From Dryas octopetala (taxonomy: Eukaryota; Streptophyta; Magnoliopsida; Rosales; Rosaceae): 64,000 nucleotides of DNA. Shown here piece after piece: positions 11,271 through 24,647 of this stretch. The first letter of the stretch is position 1, and each line of letters opens with the position of its first letter. The position numbers and the translations under genes were made by a program. The notes under the pieces are model-generated. The model had not been told where the DNA came from, did not search any database, and worked only from the letters and a program-made list of their open reading frames with translations. Location of the stretch: the NCBI GenBank assembly GCA_963921425.1, contig OY992839.1, forward strand, positions 10,457,409 through 10,521,408, read 5' to 3'.

Positions 11271-12292
11271 GATGGACAAGCAGTAGATGGTTAGGCCAAG
11301 ACTTGGGGCTAGGTTATAGAAAATCTTATGACCAATACCCATAAATAAATTATTGCAGAAAGTGTGGTGAACTTGTTTGTGTCATGAATCATTCAGAAGT
11401 TATACTAACAAAGTGCCACCTTAAATTGGTTAGAATGATTGGAAGAAGAATAGCTTTGTTTCAAGAATGGTCTGGTGGTTCTTGGTTCATTAATGAGAAA
11501 AAAAATGAGAACTCTTTGTTTTTGAAGGCAGAAGAAGAATAGTGTGTCTCTTTAAAGTGGAATTCATCTTTTGATTTGTCCTTTAACATCACGACCTCCC
11601 CTTTCTTTTGACCAGTGGATCCTCAATTGCAAGGGCATCCTTTTGCTGCTTCTCCCTACCCCCAACTTCTTCAGTGAAACTGCCCTTTCCAGAAAATCAT
11701 GTTTACCGCTATTAGACGTTTGATACAATCAAAAGGAATTAGTTCCTTTTCATTTCAAATCATTTACTGATTGTTGGGAATTGAAAGTAAATCTGCACTC
11801 TCCTGTAGAAGCCTCTCCTAATTTGCATCATGCAAAGCTTCCAATTGCCTTTGCCACTTTCATTTGTTTTTATTTATTTCCATTGTATTTTATCTTTTTG
11901 GTTGATCGTGGGAAGATATGATGCGCTTTTCTCCAACCATTTAATAGTTTTCATCAGACACTTCTACCTCCTTACATCACCATGATTTTATATTGTTGCA
12001 AGATCATTCTGGAAGCATCAGAGTGTGTTTGAGGACAAAAGCAGAAGGAATATTTTTGTTTTTTTTTTTAATGAAGGCTTTTATGTTCAGTGGATGAAAG
12101 AGGTGGTTACAAATGGGTTAAAAGACGGGATTTTCTTCTTGAGTATGGATAGGCAAAGAAGGAAAGATTGATCATGCAATATCATACATTGATTATATAT
12201 TTAGGGGCCTATGGATCTTGATTTATGCTGGCATTATTTCTATGTAGTGAATTAACACCCTTTCCCGTGACCTTATTCTTTGATGTATTCTA

Positions 12293-12910
12293 GGATTAGA
12301 CAATTAGCAAACACACACAATAACAGCAACAAGAAAGCAATAAAGAACACCAAGATTTGTTCTCAAGGTTCGGCTAACTTTGCCTACGTCCCTGTGTGAT
12401 CCTTAGAGAATCACAGCTGCACTATGTATAGAATAACATTACAAGAACTTATTGAAACCCTAGACTACCCAACTCTCAGCCGCTCTCTTCTCTCTTGCAC
12501 AAATAGCTCTCTTGTGTTTTTCCCTCTTGAAAAACCTCTCTCTTGAAGTCACTCACCCTTAAGTCTCTAACCCGAGTCTCCCTTTGAGTTTTCCCTTGAA
12601 GTCTCTAGCTATTCTCTTTCTATGAGACTTGTAGTAGCCTATTTATAGAGCATAGGCTTACCACTTACAATATGGATTCCTAAACCTAATAGAATTAGGT
12701 AATTCACCTATTAGCTAATTCTATTCCCTTGTACATAAGGAAAACCCTTTAGAACTCTTTCCCACACTAAGAAAGTCTTGTGTAAGTCCTCTTTGTCTTC
12801 CAAAACCGTACCCTACTAGGAAACCCAAAATCTTCCCCAAAACTCGACTCTCTGACTTCGGGCGACCGGTCAGCCATTCCTAGAAACTCCGACGAGTCAA
12901 AATCACAACA
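12293..12910 (-). mobile_element. Probable solo LTR or LTR-like insertion
   Basis: On the minus strand the segment starts TGTTGTGATTTTGAC, has a TATA-like word (CTCTATAAATAG, plus-strand 12640-12651) in a promoter-like place, and ends ATTGTCTAATCC. Perfect 5-bp direct repeats TTCTA flank it at 12288-12292 and 12911-12915. Length (618) and the 5-bp duplication suit a solo LTR; the absence of the usual CA terminus is a mark against it. Confidence 0.5.
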
Positions 12911-13495
12911 TTCTATACATACCTATACTTTAAAAAATGTTGTTGACCTTCCAGGGGCTCAAAAACTCTAAAGTTAATTGTGGTTTTGTTTGGAATCATG
13001 GGAAACTTTCATAAGCTCTTTGAAGTCTTCAAGTTTACTGTTGATGTCCATTTTAACGTCTAGATGACGAGATGCTGATTAGAACAGGGTGGACTTTGTA
13101 ATGGCTGCAGATTTTCACAATGGCGAGATGCTGCCAGCTCACTGGCTGTCCTTGTGGTTCTCTTCAATAAGAGGCCCTTCTAAATTCCCCGGAGTTACAA
13201 TTTGGTTTACTCCTATAGTTGTGGGAGAGTGTCTTTCCTATTCCAACCTGCAGCTTAAAACATTCCTATTTGTCCAATGAGGAACCAGTCACACTTGTTT
13301 CTTCTAACTTTCCTGTTTTACTACTTTAGGCTGCTTTCAAATGATTTCATCTGTTTAGATGGTTTCAAGAAGTTGGAGTTTATGTAGAGTCTGTCTGTTT
13401 ATGTAGGCTTGAGTTAATGGAATGCCTGATTGTTTGCAATAGATGCTTGACTTTCTTTTGAAGGAAGAGGCTGAGAAACAGGGTATTTAGTAACT

Positions 13496-13697
13496 GGGCT
13501 CTGAGTGTGGTGGTATTTTATTCTTATGGGATGGATTGCTTGTTGAAATTTTTCTGTGCTTGGTGTTTTATGTTATGAAGGAAAATAGTTGGTATCTGGG
13601 CTCTGAGTGTGGTGGTATTTTATTCTTATGGGATGGATTTCTTGTTGAAAATTTTCTGTGCTTTGTTGGGATTTGGTGTTTTCTGTTATGAAGGGAA
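13496..13697 (+). repeat. Tandem duplication, unit about 102 bases
   Basis: The phrase GGGCTCTGAGTGTGGTGGTA begins at 13496 and again at 13598, followed in both by ATTCTTATGGGATGGATT and a TGTTATGAAGG word. The copies differ by a handful of changes. The block lies just upstream of the CCHC start codon, so it may be part of the 5' leader or its last intron. Confidence 0.85.
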
Positions 13698-13862
13698 AGT
13701 AGTCGGTATGGTTTTGACACATGGATATGATCTTGGGTGTGGTTGTAATGTGGGTGTGGTTGTGATGTGGACAGGGAGGAGGCAGCGGCTGTGTGGTGTT
13801 GGTTGTGGTGGTGTTTTTTACTCAAATCAGTGGAGCTAGGTGTTAATAAGAATAAATTTAAC

Positions 13863-16805
13863 ATGAGTTCCGACAGCAGGAGCCGAAGCAGGAGCAGGAG
13901 CAGGAGCCCTACGGATCGTAAGATCCGTTCTGATCGCTTTTCCTATCGTGATGCACCTTACAGGAGAGATGGTCGTCGGGGTTTCAGGTTTTCTGGCTTT
14001 TGTCCATTATTTTATATCTTGTCTTGTCTTTATAAATGTGGGTATAAGGAGAAAGTAATCTCTCAACATGATTTCATTGGAGATGGTTTGGAATCTTATT
14101 ATCAACTGTATGTGTTGAGTAAGACCTCTACCTGAATATTGCCTTTGAAGACCTTTTAAAGTTGATATTTCATAATGTTGCTTCTGGATAATAACGTTTG
14201 TACATTTGTTTGGAGCTTTGTAAGTTTTCAAATATAAAAGTCAATCCTAATTGATTGTTTAACTACATACTTTAGTGTAAATAATCTTGGTTGTAGAGGT
14301 AACTTTGTCTATGTTAGTGGTGCATAAAAGTTGTATGGATATTAACTTTTGCATTTTCAATTATTTTTAGCTCAGTACATGTGTTAACTCCTTAAATACT
14401 TGTGCAACTCATTGGGAATTTTTTCTAAACTTTCAGTGTGCATGGTATATTTACTTTCATGTTTTGAACTTTTGGCTGTGCATGTTTCTTTTGGGTGAGA
14501 AAGGGTGATTGTGCATGTTTCTTTATGTGACTATGGCTCTGGTTCTTCTTGATGAGATAATGTAAGACATTTAACCATTTTTCTTCCCCCAGTTTGTTTT
14601 GACTGGGATAATTGTTTTTTTGTTTTTTTATAAATAATTTGACACAGAAAAGGTCTTCTTTTATGGATATCTTATCTGTATTTGAAGTATTTAATAGCAT
14701 GCCTCCCCCCCCCTTTTTTTGGTGGGAGAGAGGGGGTGCCTTGTTTTGCTTTCTCTTTCTCTGAGTTCCACCAGGTTTTCTAGTGTTTTGTTTATGTTTT
14801 GGCTTCCGTTGATGGATTACAATGTTATCCTCCAAATAATTTTCTACTTTTTTTATGACCTTTTCTTTTTAATTTGCATGATTAATAAGTGATAACCATG
14901 AGAAGTTTACAATTTAAGTTGTGAAATTGCAATGCCATTATTTTCTTCTTGGAACTTAATGTATTATTATTATTTTTTTTTGCCAGCCGAGACAATTTGT
15001 GCAAGAACTGCAAACGACCGGGCCATTATGCTAGAGAATGCCCTAATGTTGCAATTTGTCACAATTGTGGTCTTCCTGGGTATGGAAACTCATTCTGCCA
15101 TTCATTATAATCTTTTTATTATTTTTTTATTAGCCATTCATTATATTCTGGTGTTTATTTCTTTTCTGGGGGTCCAGACTTCCTAGATAGTTGAAATCCA
15201 TGAAAATCAAATTTTGACTAGTTAATAGCCCAAACATCCATTTCCTGAATATGTGAATTTGAGCCTATGGCATTTAACACTGCCTCTTCTGTCTCTACCA
15301 GGACAGATGCCTCTGCTTCTGCTACCAAGTGTTCTATTTCTATCATAATTTTACCAATAATTCCTAAACTTCTGTTTATACCCCCATTTTTCTGTCTAGA
15401 AATTATTGTCACTTCCAAAATCAAGATCCACTCAAGTTCTTTACCAACTCCTCCCTCCTTTTCTATCTTCAACAGTTAAAAAACTATTGCCACCATTCAG
15501 TAGTGTCAGTAAATTTTAACACCACAGGCTTGCCCCCATTAATGCCACTATTGTCATAACCTTTTTGACATTACCACAGCTACTACTTTATGCCTCACAA
15601 CCACCCTAGTTACTGTCTTTCTTGGTTAAACTTATTCTTCTCTGTTTCCACCTCAGTGTCACCTCTGCCTCTACTACTGTTGTATCCATGTTTTCCCTTG
15701 TACCACATTAGACAATAACAAGTAGCAGCCAGCAATAACACTTTTAAATCCCTCCTCCTTTAACTGTAATTCAAGAGTATGACCAAAATAAATTCAAAAG
15801 AAAAAACCGAAAATTCAAGAAAAATATGCATGGTCCCCACCAATAACAAGGCATCAATACGTGACAATGTGTCAATTTTTTGGTATTTTGTGAGGCCAGT
15901 CTCCATACTGTTAGGAGTGAGGATTGCTTTAATATTTAAGCATTATCTCTCTCTCTTGAGATTGGTGATGGAAAGAAGTTAAAATTTAGAGACTTGCACG
16001 ATTTAGACCTATTTAGACAATTTAGAATGTTATATTTTCCATTTTAAGCAAAGTAGCAGTACCTTGTGGTGAAAATGGTGGGTAAATTATTTGTGTCATT
16101 GCTTCAATAAGGTTGCATGGTTTCTTATCTCATGATGACCTGCCTCATCCAGATGTTTCTTTGTTTCATTCTTTCCTTTAAAAAAGAAAAAAGAAAGATG
16201 CTTATATGTATCATGACATAGTTGTAATTGTGCCATTCAAATATTTCACTAGGCACATTGCTTCGGAGTGTACCACAAAGTCACTATGTTGGAACTGCCG
16301 GGAACCTGGTCACATGGCCAGTAACTGCCCAAACGAAGGCATCTGCCACACTTGTGGTAAGGCTGGACATCGCGCTAGAGACTGTACAGCTCCCCCAATG
16401 CCACCTGGGGACTTGAGGTTGTGCAACAACTGCTACAAGCAGGGTCATATTGCAGCTGACTGCACAAATGAGAAGGCATGTAACAACTGTAGGAAGACGG
16501 GTCACCTAGCACGTGATTGCCCGAATGAACCCATCTGCAACTTGTGCAATGTATCTGGGCATGTGGCCAGACAGTGCCCCAGAGCCAACATGTTGGGAGA
16601 GCGGGGAGGTGGAGGTGGAGGTGGAGGTGGAGTTCGCAGCAGTGGTTACCGTGACATTGTATGTAGGAACTGCCAGCAACTTGGGCATATGAGCAGGGAT
16701 TGCATGGGCCCCTTGATGATCTGTCACAACTGTGGGGGACGAGGACACCTGGCATACGAGTGCCCTTCTGGCAGATTCATGGACCGCTACCCCAGGAGGT
16801 ACTGA
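13863..16805 (+). CDS. CCHC zinc-knuckle nucleic-acid-binding protein, GIS2/CNBP-like
   Basis: Three coding exons, 13863-13987, 14987-15079 and 16253-16805, join in frame to 256 residues with GT-AG borders. The protein starts MSSDS followed by an Arg-Ser dipeptide run (residues 6-15), a basic stretch, then nine CX2CX4HX4C zinc knuckles between about residues 46 and 245; the second knuckle is split by intron 2. A run of ten Gly separates knuckles seven and eight. It ends in a Tyr-Pro-Arg-Arg-Tyr tail. Proteins of this type bind single-stranded nucleic acid and, in yeast Gis2 and animal CNBP, act in mRNA translation; a role in RNA binding is inferred. The Arg-Ser head resembles splicing-factor tails. 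The start was chosen because residues from it are contiguous with the conserved fold and an upstream in-frame ATG at 13767 gives unconserved-looking sequence. Confidence 0.92.
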
Positions 16806-19383
16806 CAGGTGGAAGATCATATGACCGCATTTACCTTTTGCCTTGAACAATCGTTTTGATTTAGGTTTTAGATTGAAGATTGAAACTTAAGATCATGAGG
16901 AGTCGGATTGAGACTTTATCTCGTAGGATGTGGTTCTGTTAATGCGGAGTATTGTTTTGCATTAGATCTTGATTGACTTAGTATGATTATTTCTGAATTT
17001 TTGGCAACTACAAATAAGAACTGTATGCTAATTGTTTGTGTCGCCTGATGATATGATGCCTGCAAATTTATGTTTTTAGTTTCTTGTTTGTGTAGGAAGG
17101 AAGCTGTTTTGTGCACATAGGCACAACTATCATCTTTAGTTTCAGAGTCCAGGTTTAGAGACTGTTTTGTTTTGCTTGAATTATATCATCCTGCCAACTA
17201 CTCACATCCAACTACACTCCACCTTTACAACTCTTCTCTCACATTTAAACACAGTGTGGGGTCCATTTTGTGTGTGTGCCTATATATATATATATATATA
17301 TAGGTGATTCAAACTCAGAGCCTTGTATACAGGGGTAAATATTTATAATCATTAGAGCTACACACCCAATTTGTACTAGCCTACTTTAACAAGTGCAAAT
17401 CTGCACATGAACAAAACTCAAACCTCTTGACTGAGATGACAAAAATTAAGCTCTTGGACATGTAGTGCTAGTGTTACTCAATGGAACTAACATGTATTTA
17501 GTTACCCAAACTTGAATTTCTCATTTTGCATTGAGTAAGAAGGAACGTGGTTGTAGAAAAGCAGTTTAATTAGCGTAACAGACTCTTTCAACATTTTTTT
17601 TTTCTCTGTTTTTTGGTTGCTACTTGCTAGAATCCTAGAAATAAAGGACTGTCTTTAACTTGTATAGTTGTATCTATGGCAAAGTCACCCACCCATCACA
17701 AGCCCTTTAACAAAGTGCCATAAAGATTCATCAACTTTTTCCTACCCCCAACTGATAACAGTTATATACTTCACTCATCCAAGCATCAGCCTAACTGTTA
17801 CCTAATGCATTTGTAGAAAAGCAAGCACCACCCTCACCCATATATACATACATGCAATTAATTGGACCGGCATGCGGATTCCACTTGCAAAGCAAATTGA
17901 TTGTAAAGAAAAAATGGAAAAGACCAACACTTTTTGTTTTATTTTAACCACCAACACTTTAATAAAATAACATTAATTTTACTGGCACGTATTTGAGTTA
18001 TATGGCCAATAACATGTAGAAATAACACTCTATCAATATATCACGTAGTGTTATCATCACACATAATAATTATTCCAATAAGACATATTATGAATATAAA
18101 GTGTCGAAAATTTAGCGCATACATATAAGATAATATTTTATTGTTTTATTATGAATCTAGACCAAACATTGAGTAAATAGTTAACCCAATTCACATTTAA
18201 ATCAGTCTAATAATATAATATTATTATGTTATCACATTGTCTAGAAAAAAAATATATCAATATGTATATTAATTGTTTAACTTATCACAGATGGATAACA
18301 ATCTATGCAGACCACTTTACACTACACAAGAGTAAGGGTACAACAGAACTGAAAATTGTTTATAAAAAATCATTGCTAGTGATGTACAGATTGCCTCAGA
18401 ATTGAATTCATCTGTAATGGCGGCAATGTTGCTCCCACCAACAATTAGCGTGCCATACGATCACATTCACCTAATCTATCTGTGCAAACATGGTATAATC
18501 ATTATTTTTGTTGTTTTGCTTACAAGCACTGATAATAATATATATATATATATATAAAGAAATAATTAATAATAGCAAGGTGTTAAAATATGTTCACTAG
18601 TTTTGTAGTATGACCAATTGACCATATATGCTAACCAGATAAAATTGGTTGTATTCATTTGTGAAAACTGAATACAGAAAAATGAAAAGTGAAAATTACC
18701 CTTTTTTTCCTTTAATGGGTATAAAAACTAGTCTTAAGGGAGTGAGTCCCAAGAAATATTCGGGCAACCTGATCAATTTTTCCCATTTTTTTTCTTCTAA
18801 TTTTTCCAATAAATTTTCTCTAGTAATAGTTGAATAAAGTTCACCCAATACATATGCTTGCATTAATGAGCTCTTATGTTCAAGTTTGGTCATATGCAAA
18901 GTGAGTCTTCACGTACACTAAAGTCACAAACGATACCTTTCTTAATTTGGTATGTCAAATTGTCAATATGAGCTTGATCCATGGACATATCAGTATATCA
19001 CCATTATCTTCCTAGGATAAAAGGCTAATGTAAGATAAAAGGCTCTTTACATCCATCCATGTATATATACGCACACTGACAAACACATAAACACATATGC
19101 ATGCATTTTGTGCTCGAGTGTCAAACTTGAGTCTTTTAATTGATCATATTAAATGACCTCACATCTACCCAACCTCTCCATTGATCATATAGTATTTGGC
19201 AACACTCACATATATCACGGACTATCACTTATACATTTCATTTTAAGGTACACATTGAGACATTTGCAAGGTGGATGGTGAGATATCGCAAAGTGGACTT
19301 GAGGAGGCATCACATTGTTGATGTAAAAACATCGCATGGTGGATGTTGAGGCATCGCACGATGGACCTTAGGCATCACAGGGT
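16806..19383. other. Gene-free interval downstream of the CCHC gene
   Basis: The first few hundred bases are the probable 3' UTR. Beyond that I see AT-rich DNA with (TA)n tracts at about 17280-17302 and 18538-18557. Near 17303-17370 the words TGATTCAAACTC and GAGCTACACACCCAA resemble the tRNA-derived head of a SINE read on the minus strand, but it cannot be bounded. No gene supported. Confidence 0.45.
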
Positions 19384-19896
19384 GGGCCTTGAGGCCTTTG
19401 AAGGGTCACGTAAGGCATCACAAAGTGCATTGATCTTGAGTCATTCCAAGATTTTGAGATAGGCATCTTGTGACATTCAGAGGTATAATGTGTACTTTGA
19501 TACAAAAAATTTTACTTAAACTTGATAATAGTAAAATCAGAGTGGGCCTTGAGGCCTTTGAAGGGTCACATAAGGCATCCCGAGGTGCACCTTAAGTCAT
19601 CCCAAGGTTCCGAGATGCACACCTTGTGACATTCTGAGGTGTACATGATTTTCAGAGGTGTAATGTGCACCTTGATACAGAAAAATCTACTTAAACTTGA
19701 TAATAGTAAAATCACAAGGTGGGTCTTGACTTGAGACTTTGAAGGGTCACGTAAGGCATCACAAGGTGCACCTTGAGTCATCCCAAGGTTTCGAGATGAG
19801 CACCTTGTGACATTCTAAGGTGCACATGACATCCAGTGATGTAATGTACATATTGATATAGAAAAATTTACTTTAACTTGATAATAATAAAATCAT
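19384..19896 (+). repeat. Three-unit tandem repeat, units about 159-180 bases
   Basis: Units start near 19384, 19543 and 19717, each with TGGGCCTTGAGGC or a variant, then TTTGAAGGGTCACGTAAGGC, TTGAGTCATCCCAAGG, CACCTTGTGACATTC and a closing ACTTAAACTTGATAATAGTA. Related short words (GGCATCGCA, GGTGGAT) precede the array from about 19260. It has no open frame; it looks like a small satellite-like or transposon-internal array. Confidence 0.8.
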
Positions 19897-21224
19897 ACAA
19901 AAAATTATGTATTTATTCAATACTTCTTACAAGACATATTAAGAAATAAAAAAAGTCATTTTCGACATAATAATAGTAGTTAAACAGCTACGTCTTGTCA
20001 AAATTGAGTTATTCGTATTTGATACTAACTCAACTTATTTAATATTTATATTAGGGTGTGATATATGAGTTAATTAAGCAAAATAATAAATGATCAATTT
20101 AAATTCGTTAAACTTTGTGTCGGGTTCAACTTATGTTATCATGTCTTGTTAAAAATTTTCGATCTCCAGACAAACAGTACTCAGATCAAAGTCTCTCTCA
20201 TGTTGCTTATGTTTAACAGTTTGAGGATGAACTAAATGAGACAGAACCTAATTCCCAAAGCACTTTCTTTTCTTTTCAACTGCCATTAATTCTTAGTTGC
20301 ATTTGAAGCAAATCATATTCCACAAACTAACAAAGTACTAGTTTCACTAAAAGCGCATGATATTGAGTGTAAGCACCGCCCCTCTTGGCTGCCTTGGACA
20401 AGGAGATAAGAATCTTTTCTGCATCTCTTTGTACTCGTTGGCTTTATGTGTGTGTTACCAGAAAGAAATCAGAAATCAGAAATCAGAAATGTTATTTTGG
20501 GAATTAGAGATACTTTTTTTTCTTTTGGTTTGGGAATAAAAAATGTGGGTGAGAGCAAATAACATGTCAATTGTACATGTGAAAAAAGGTAACGACCCTA
20601 TTAGCTGGCCTATCATATACTACTGTAAATGTGTCCATATACTGTAAATGTGACCCTATTAGATGATTTAAATGTTAAGAGTTTTGTTTTTATGATTTAT
20701 ATTGTTGCTGTTCCTACCTTTTAGATGCATATGGATGTGGATGCAACTTAATAATATATTCCTATTCAATTTTGCATAATCACTTATTCAATGTAAAGCA
20801 ATTACACTTACACTTATCCAAACAATTCTTAACAAACACAATACTACAAAAATATAAACAAAAATCCCAACTACACCATCTAAGAAAAGTCAAGAAGATC
20901 CACTAAACTTGAATTCTAAGACAAAAACTTATATTTTGTGAACCACACACACCTTTAATTAGTTCTTTCACTCCACTTGTATGATAATTTTGTTGGAGGA
21001 ATTAATCCTCATTCCCCAATTTAATCCCAAACTTAAAACAGAAAAATGGAATAACTAAAAAACACTACTGTCTCACTTTAATTTGGCACTTTGTCCCCAC
21101 ACAAAAAAAAAAAAAAAAAAAAAGAGCATAATTCAGGAGTATTGTGCACTGATCACACACATAATCAATCAAACCCCGTTTCATTTTTTGTGTAACGCAT
21201 GTGACTCTCACTGACACTCTATGG

Positions 21225-21228
<4 letters not shown>
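19897..21228. other. Intergenic, upstream of the endoglucanase gene
   Basis: AT-rich, with a three-fold GAAATCAGAAATCA repeat near 20465-20490 and an A-run near 21100-21123. No gene or bounded element recognised; the last few hundred bases are the probable promoter of the GH9 gene. Confidence 0.45.

Positions 21229-21305
<77 letters not shown>
21229..21305. repeat. (TC)n microsatellite in the GH9 promoter
   Basis: About 38 uninterrupted TC units ending 36 bases before the TATA box of the endoglucanase gene. Long promoter pyrimidine tracts can vary in length and affect expression; that effect is inference. Confidence 0.9.
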
Positions 21306-21308
<3 letters not shown>

Positions 21309-21340
21309 TCCCCGTGACACTAACCCCCCATATCGCACCA

Positions 21341-21348
21341 TATATAAA
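21341..21348 (+). promoter_or_regulatory. TATA box of the GH9 endoglucanase gene
   Basis: TATATAAA lies 108 bases upstream of the start codon at 21456, leaving room for a leader of about 80 bases. Confidence 0.65.
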
Positions 21349-21455
21349 TTAACAATGCATCACTCACCATACCAAACCAAATCAAACCTCACACAAAACA
21401 CTATTACTAAAGCCCCCCAAAAAAAAAACGAACCCCACTTAAATAAAACAAGAAA

Positions 21456-24400
21456 ATGAGGTTCTCATTCTCTCATTTTCTTGTTTTTGTTCTTCTCCTA
21501 ATTATAGAACTCCCGAATTGTGCAACAAGTCATGACTACCAGGACGCATTGTCCAAGGCCATCCTCTTCTTCGAGGGCCAGCGCTCGGGCGTGCTTCCGC
21601 GCGACCAGCGCCAAGCGTGGCGCGGGGACTCGGGCCTGAGCGATGGCTGGACGTACAACACGGACCTGACGGGCGGGTACTACGACGCGGGGGACAACGT
21701 CAAGTTCCATTTCCCGATGGCGTTCACGACCACAATGCTGGCGTGGAGTGTGATTGAGTTTGGGGAGTTGATGCCGGGGGGTGAGCTCAGAAATGCTCTG
21801 GTGGCGATTCGTTGGGCCACCGATTACTTGCTCAAGACTGTGTCTCAGCCCAACAGGATTTTTGTGCAGGTAAGGTGGAAAAAGGGTGTTTTAAGTGGTT
21901 GTGAGTGGGTGGGAATAGTTAATGTCTTTTGTTGAATTGCTAACTATAATATTATTTCTATCATTTCAACTGAATATTTTACCTTTAATCTTTAATTTTT
22001 TGTTTTTTCACGATATATAGCATGTATATAAAAGAAATAAGCATGTAAAATATATACATATATTAGTTTTATAAAAAAAATTTAATCAAAAAGTGGATGA
22101 ATATGAAAAATGATATATAAGATAAGTTGAGTTGAGATAATAAGAATAATTTTATTCCTGCACAGAAAAATGTGACTTGTGTGGACTAGGTGAGTGACTC
22201 ATTAGGTTCAGATATTTGACCCTTTCGACTGCTGTGGCCCCAGTTTTATCTAGAAAATCTGAAGGGTTGGGAAAGATTTTATATTTATTTTGACGATCCC
22301 TCTGAAGTGTGTGCATTGCATCTCCCTAGCAAACAAGTTTTTAGTACAATCCAGTCCTTTGAGTTTATCGAAATCGGTGAACTCAGCATCAAGATATAGC
22401 TTCCTCTTATTCACAAGTATCAAGTATCTCTATTTTGTTATGCTTTACACGTTAGGTTTCCCCAATTTGAAGGTTTTCTTATTGACATGATATGATGGTA
22501 TTTTAGATGCCTAAATGAAATACTATACCACATCAATTGAAATCTAAAACTATAGTATTTGTTTTTGTAATTGCAGTTAACTCTAGGTACTCATAACTCG
22601 CCCAAAGGTCAATAATCACAATATTAATGTCATTAATTTTGAATGGTAAACACTTCTAGCTAGTAGCTACTCATAACTCGCCCATTTATTTTTTGAAACT
22701 TACCCATTATTAGAACCAATTAACACATCTCTAGCCTCTAGGTAGATGAAGAGACCACACACCCTCAAAATAGTACATACTTGCAATTCTCTTTTTCAGT
22801 ATTGTGGTTTTCTCTATATGAAACTTTGAATATTATTAGACCTCTAGCAATTAACTTTTCCAAAAAATATCATCCAAGGATTACCAATTGTCTTAATCAT
22901 GTGATGAGTGGACGATAGACTATAATGTCGGTACAACTTTTTCACCTCAAAGTCCGTGACTTGCATGGAGAGTATGAGACAATAATCAACTGTCCTTCAT
23001 CAAGCTTAATGCTCCACATAGATAGGACAAAATATAATTATCCTCAAAATCCCAAGTCCAACGCGCAGAGAATGCGCGTGTATACAGTTACCCCACTAAT
23101 TAATGATTATTAATTAGCAATTTTTGTGAGGGTTTAATTAACTTAATATGTTCTTATGAAATAGGTTGGGGACCCTATCATAGACCACAACTGCTGGGAA
23201 AGACCAGAAGACATGGACACAGCCAGGACTGTTTATGCCGTGGACTCACCCAATCCGGCTTCGGACGTCGCCGGGGAGACAGCAGCTGCTCTAGCGGCGG
23301 CATCCATGGCATTCCGGTCCTCGGACCCCGGATACTCGGACACATTGTTGAGAAATGCCAGAAAGGCCTTTGAGTTGGCTGATACTTATAGAGGAGCTTA
23401 CAGTGACAATTCTAATGTTAGAGATGGTGTCTGCCCATTTTATTGTGATTTTGATGGGTACCAAGTAAGTCCAACCTCACAATCCATGACTTTTACTCCA
23501 AATTATACATATGATCAATATTATTTTTTAAAAGGGATTAATATAATATTATCATGAAAACTCAATTTCTCAATCCCAACAAATTTTTATACTACATCAA
23601 TTTAATACTAGTCTAATGTAGCATTCAAAATATCAACATATATGCATGATTAATTGAGACGGTATAAATATCAGCACTCTTACTTATTTGGATATTTGTA
23701 TAAATTTTGTTGATGTTTGACAGGACGAGTTGCTATGGGGAGCAGCATGGCTGAGTAGGGTCACTCAGGATGGTGGTTACCAAGATTACATACAAAACAA
23801 TGGCAAAACTCTTGGTGCCGAGGACAACATAAACGAATTCGGATGGGACAACAAGCATGCTGGCCTAAATGTTCTAATCTCCAAGGTCAGATTAAATTAT
23901 TTCGACAAAATAATTGTTTTTATTGCTAAAACAACATCATCTTAAAATATAAGCAGTATCGAAAATATGAACGTACGATGTGAAATGTAGTACATAAAAT
24001 CTAACTCTATGAAAACCATATATAAACTCCATTTTTAGGAAGTCCTAGAAGGCAAGATGTACAGTCTTGAGTCCTACAAGTCATCGGCTGAGAGCTTCAT
24101 GTGCACCTTAATACCCGAGTCATCGTCCTCCCACATAGAATACACCCCCGGCGGCCTCATTTACAAGCCCGGAGGCAGCAATCTACAACATGTAACTTCC
24201 ATCACATTCCTACTTCTGGTTTACTCCAATTACTTGTCGCGAACCTCGCAATCTCTCAACTGTGGGAACGTAAATGTCAGCCCGACGACCCTCCGAGCTA
24301 TAGCTAAGAAGCAGGTTGATTACATTTTGGGTGACAATCCAATGCACATGTCATACATGGTTGGGTATAGTGACCATTTCCCACAACGCATTCATCATCG

Positions 24401-24647
24401 TGGATCGTCGTTACCATCCGTGAAGGACCATCCCCAACCCATTGCTTGCAAGGAAGGCTCAGTGTACTTCAACTCCTCAAACCCTAACCCTAATGTCTTG
24501 GTTGGAGCCCTAGTGGGAGGTCCTGGAGAAGATGATGTTTATGAGGATGATCGTGCTGATTTTAGAAAGTCAGAACCAACCACTTACATTAATGCACCAT
24601 TTGTTGGTGTTTTGGCATACTTTGTGGCTAATCCCAATCCTTATTAG
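21456..24647 (+). CDS. Secreted endo-1,4-beta-glucanase, glycoside hydrolase family 9 (class B)
   Basis: Four exons, 21456-21869, 23165-23464, 23724-23885 and 24039-24647, all phase 0 with GT-AG borders, give 494 residues, the usual length of class B plant cellulases. Residues 1-25 are a hydrophobic signal peptide. The catalytic Asp cluster DAGDN is at 77-81; the GH9 signature with Tyr-Met-Val-Gly-Tyr and Gln-Arg-Ile-His-His-Arg is at about 398-413; the second signature with the catalytic Glu ([14 protein letters not shown]) is at 469-482. There is no membrane anchor and no CBM49 tail, so it is neither KORRIGAN-like class A nor class C. It should cut beta-1,4-glucan chains in the cell wall during growth or softening. 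Its neighbours and order match the Arabidopsis At4g38990-39010 GH9B cluster, here as a single copy. Confidence 0.93.

Noticed and set aside
13767-13862. Upstream in-frame ATG for the CCHC protein
   Set aside because: The extension is Trp/Cys-rich and overlaps the tail of a local duplication; the family starts at the Met before the Arg-Ser run.
21498-21710. Minus-strand 70-codon frame within GH9 exon 1
   Set aside because: Antisense shadow of the GC-rich coding exon.
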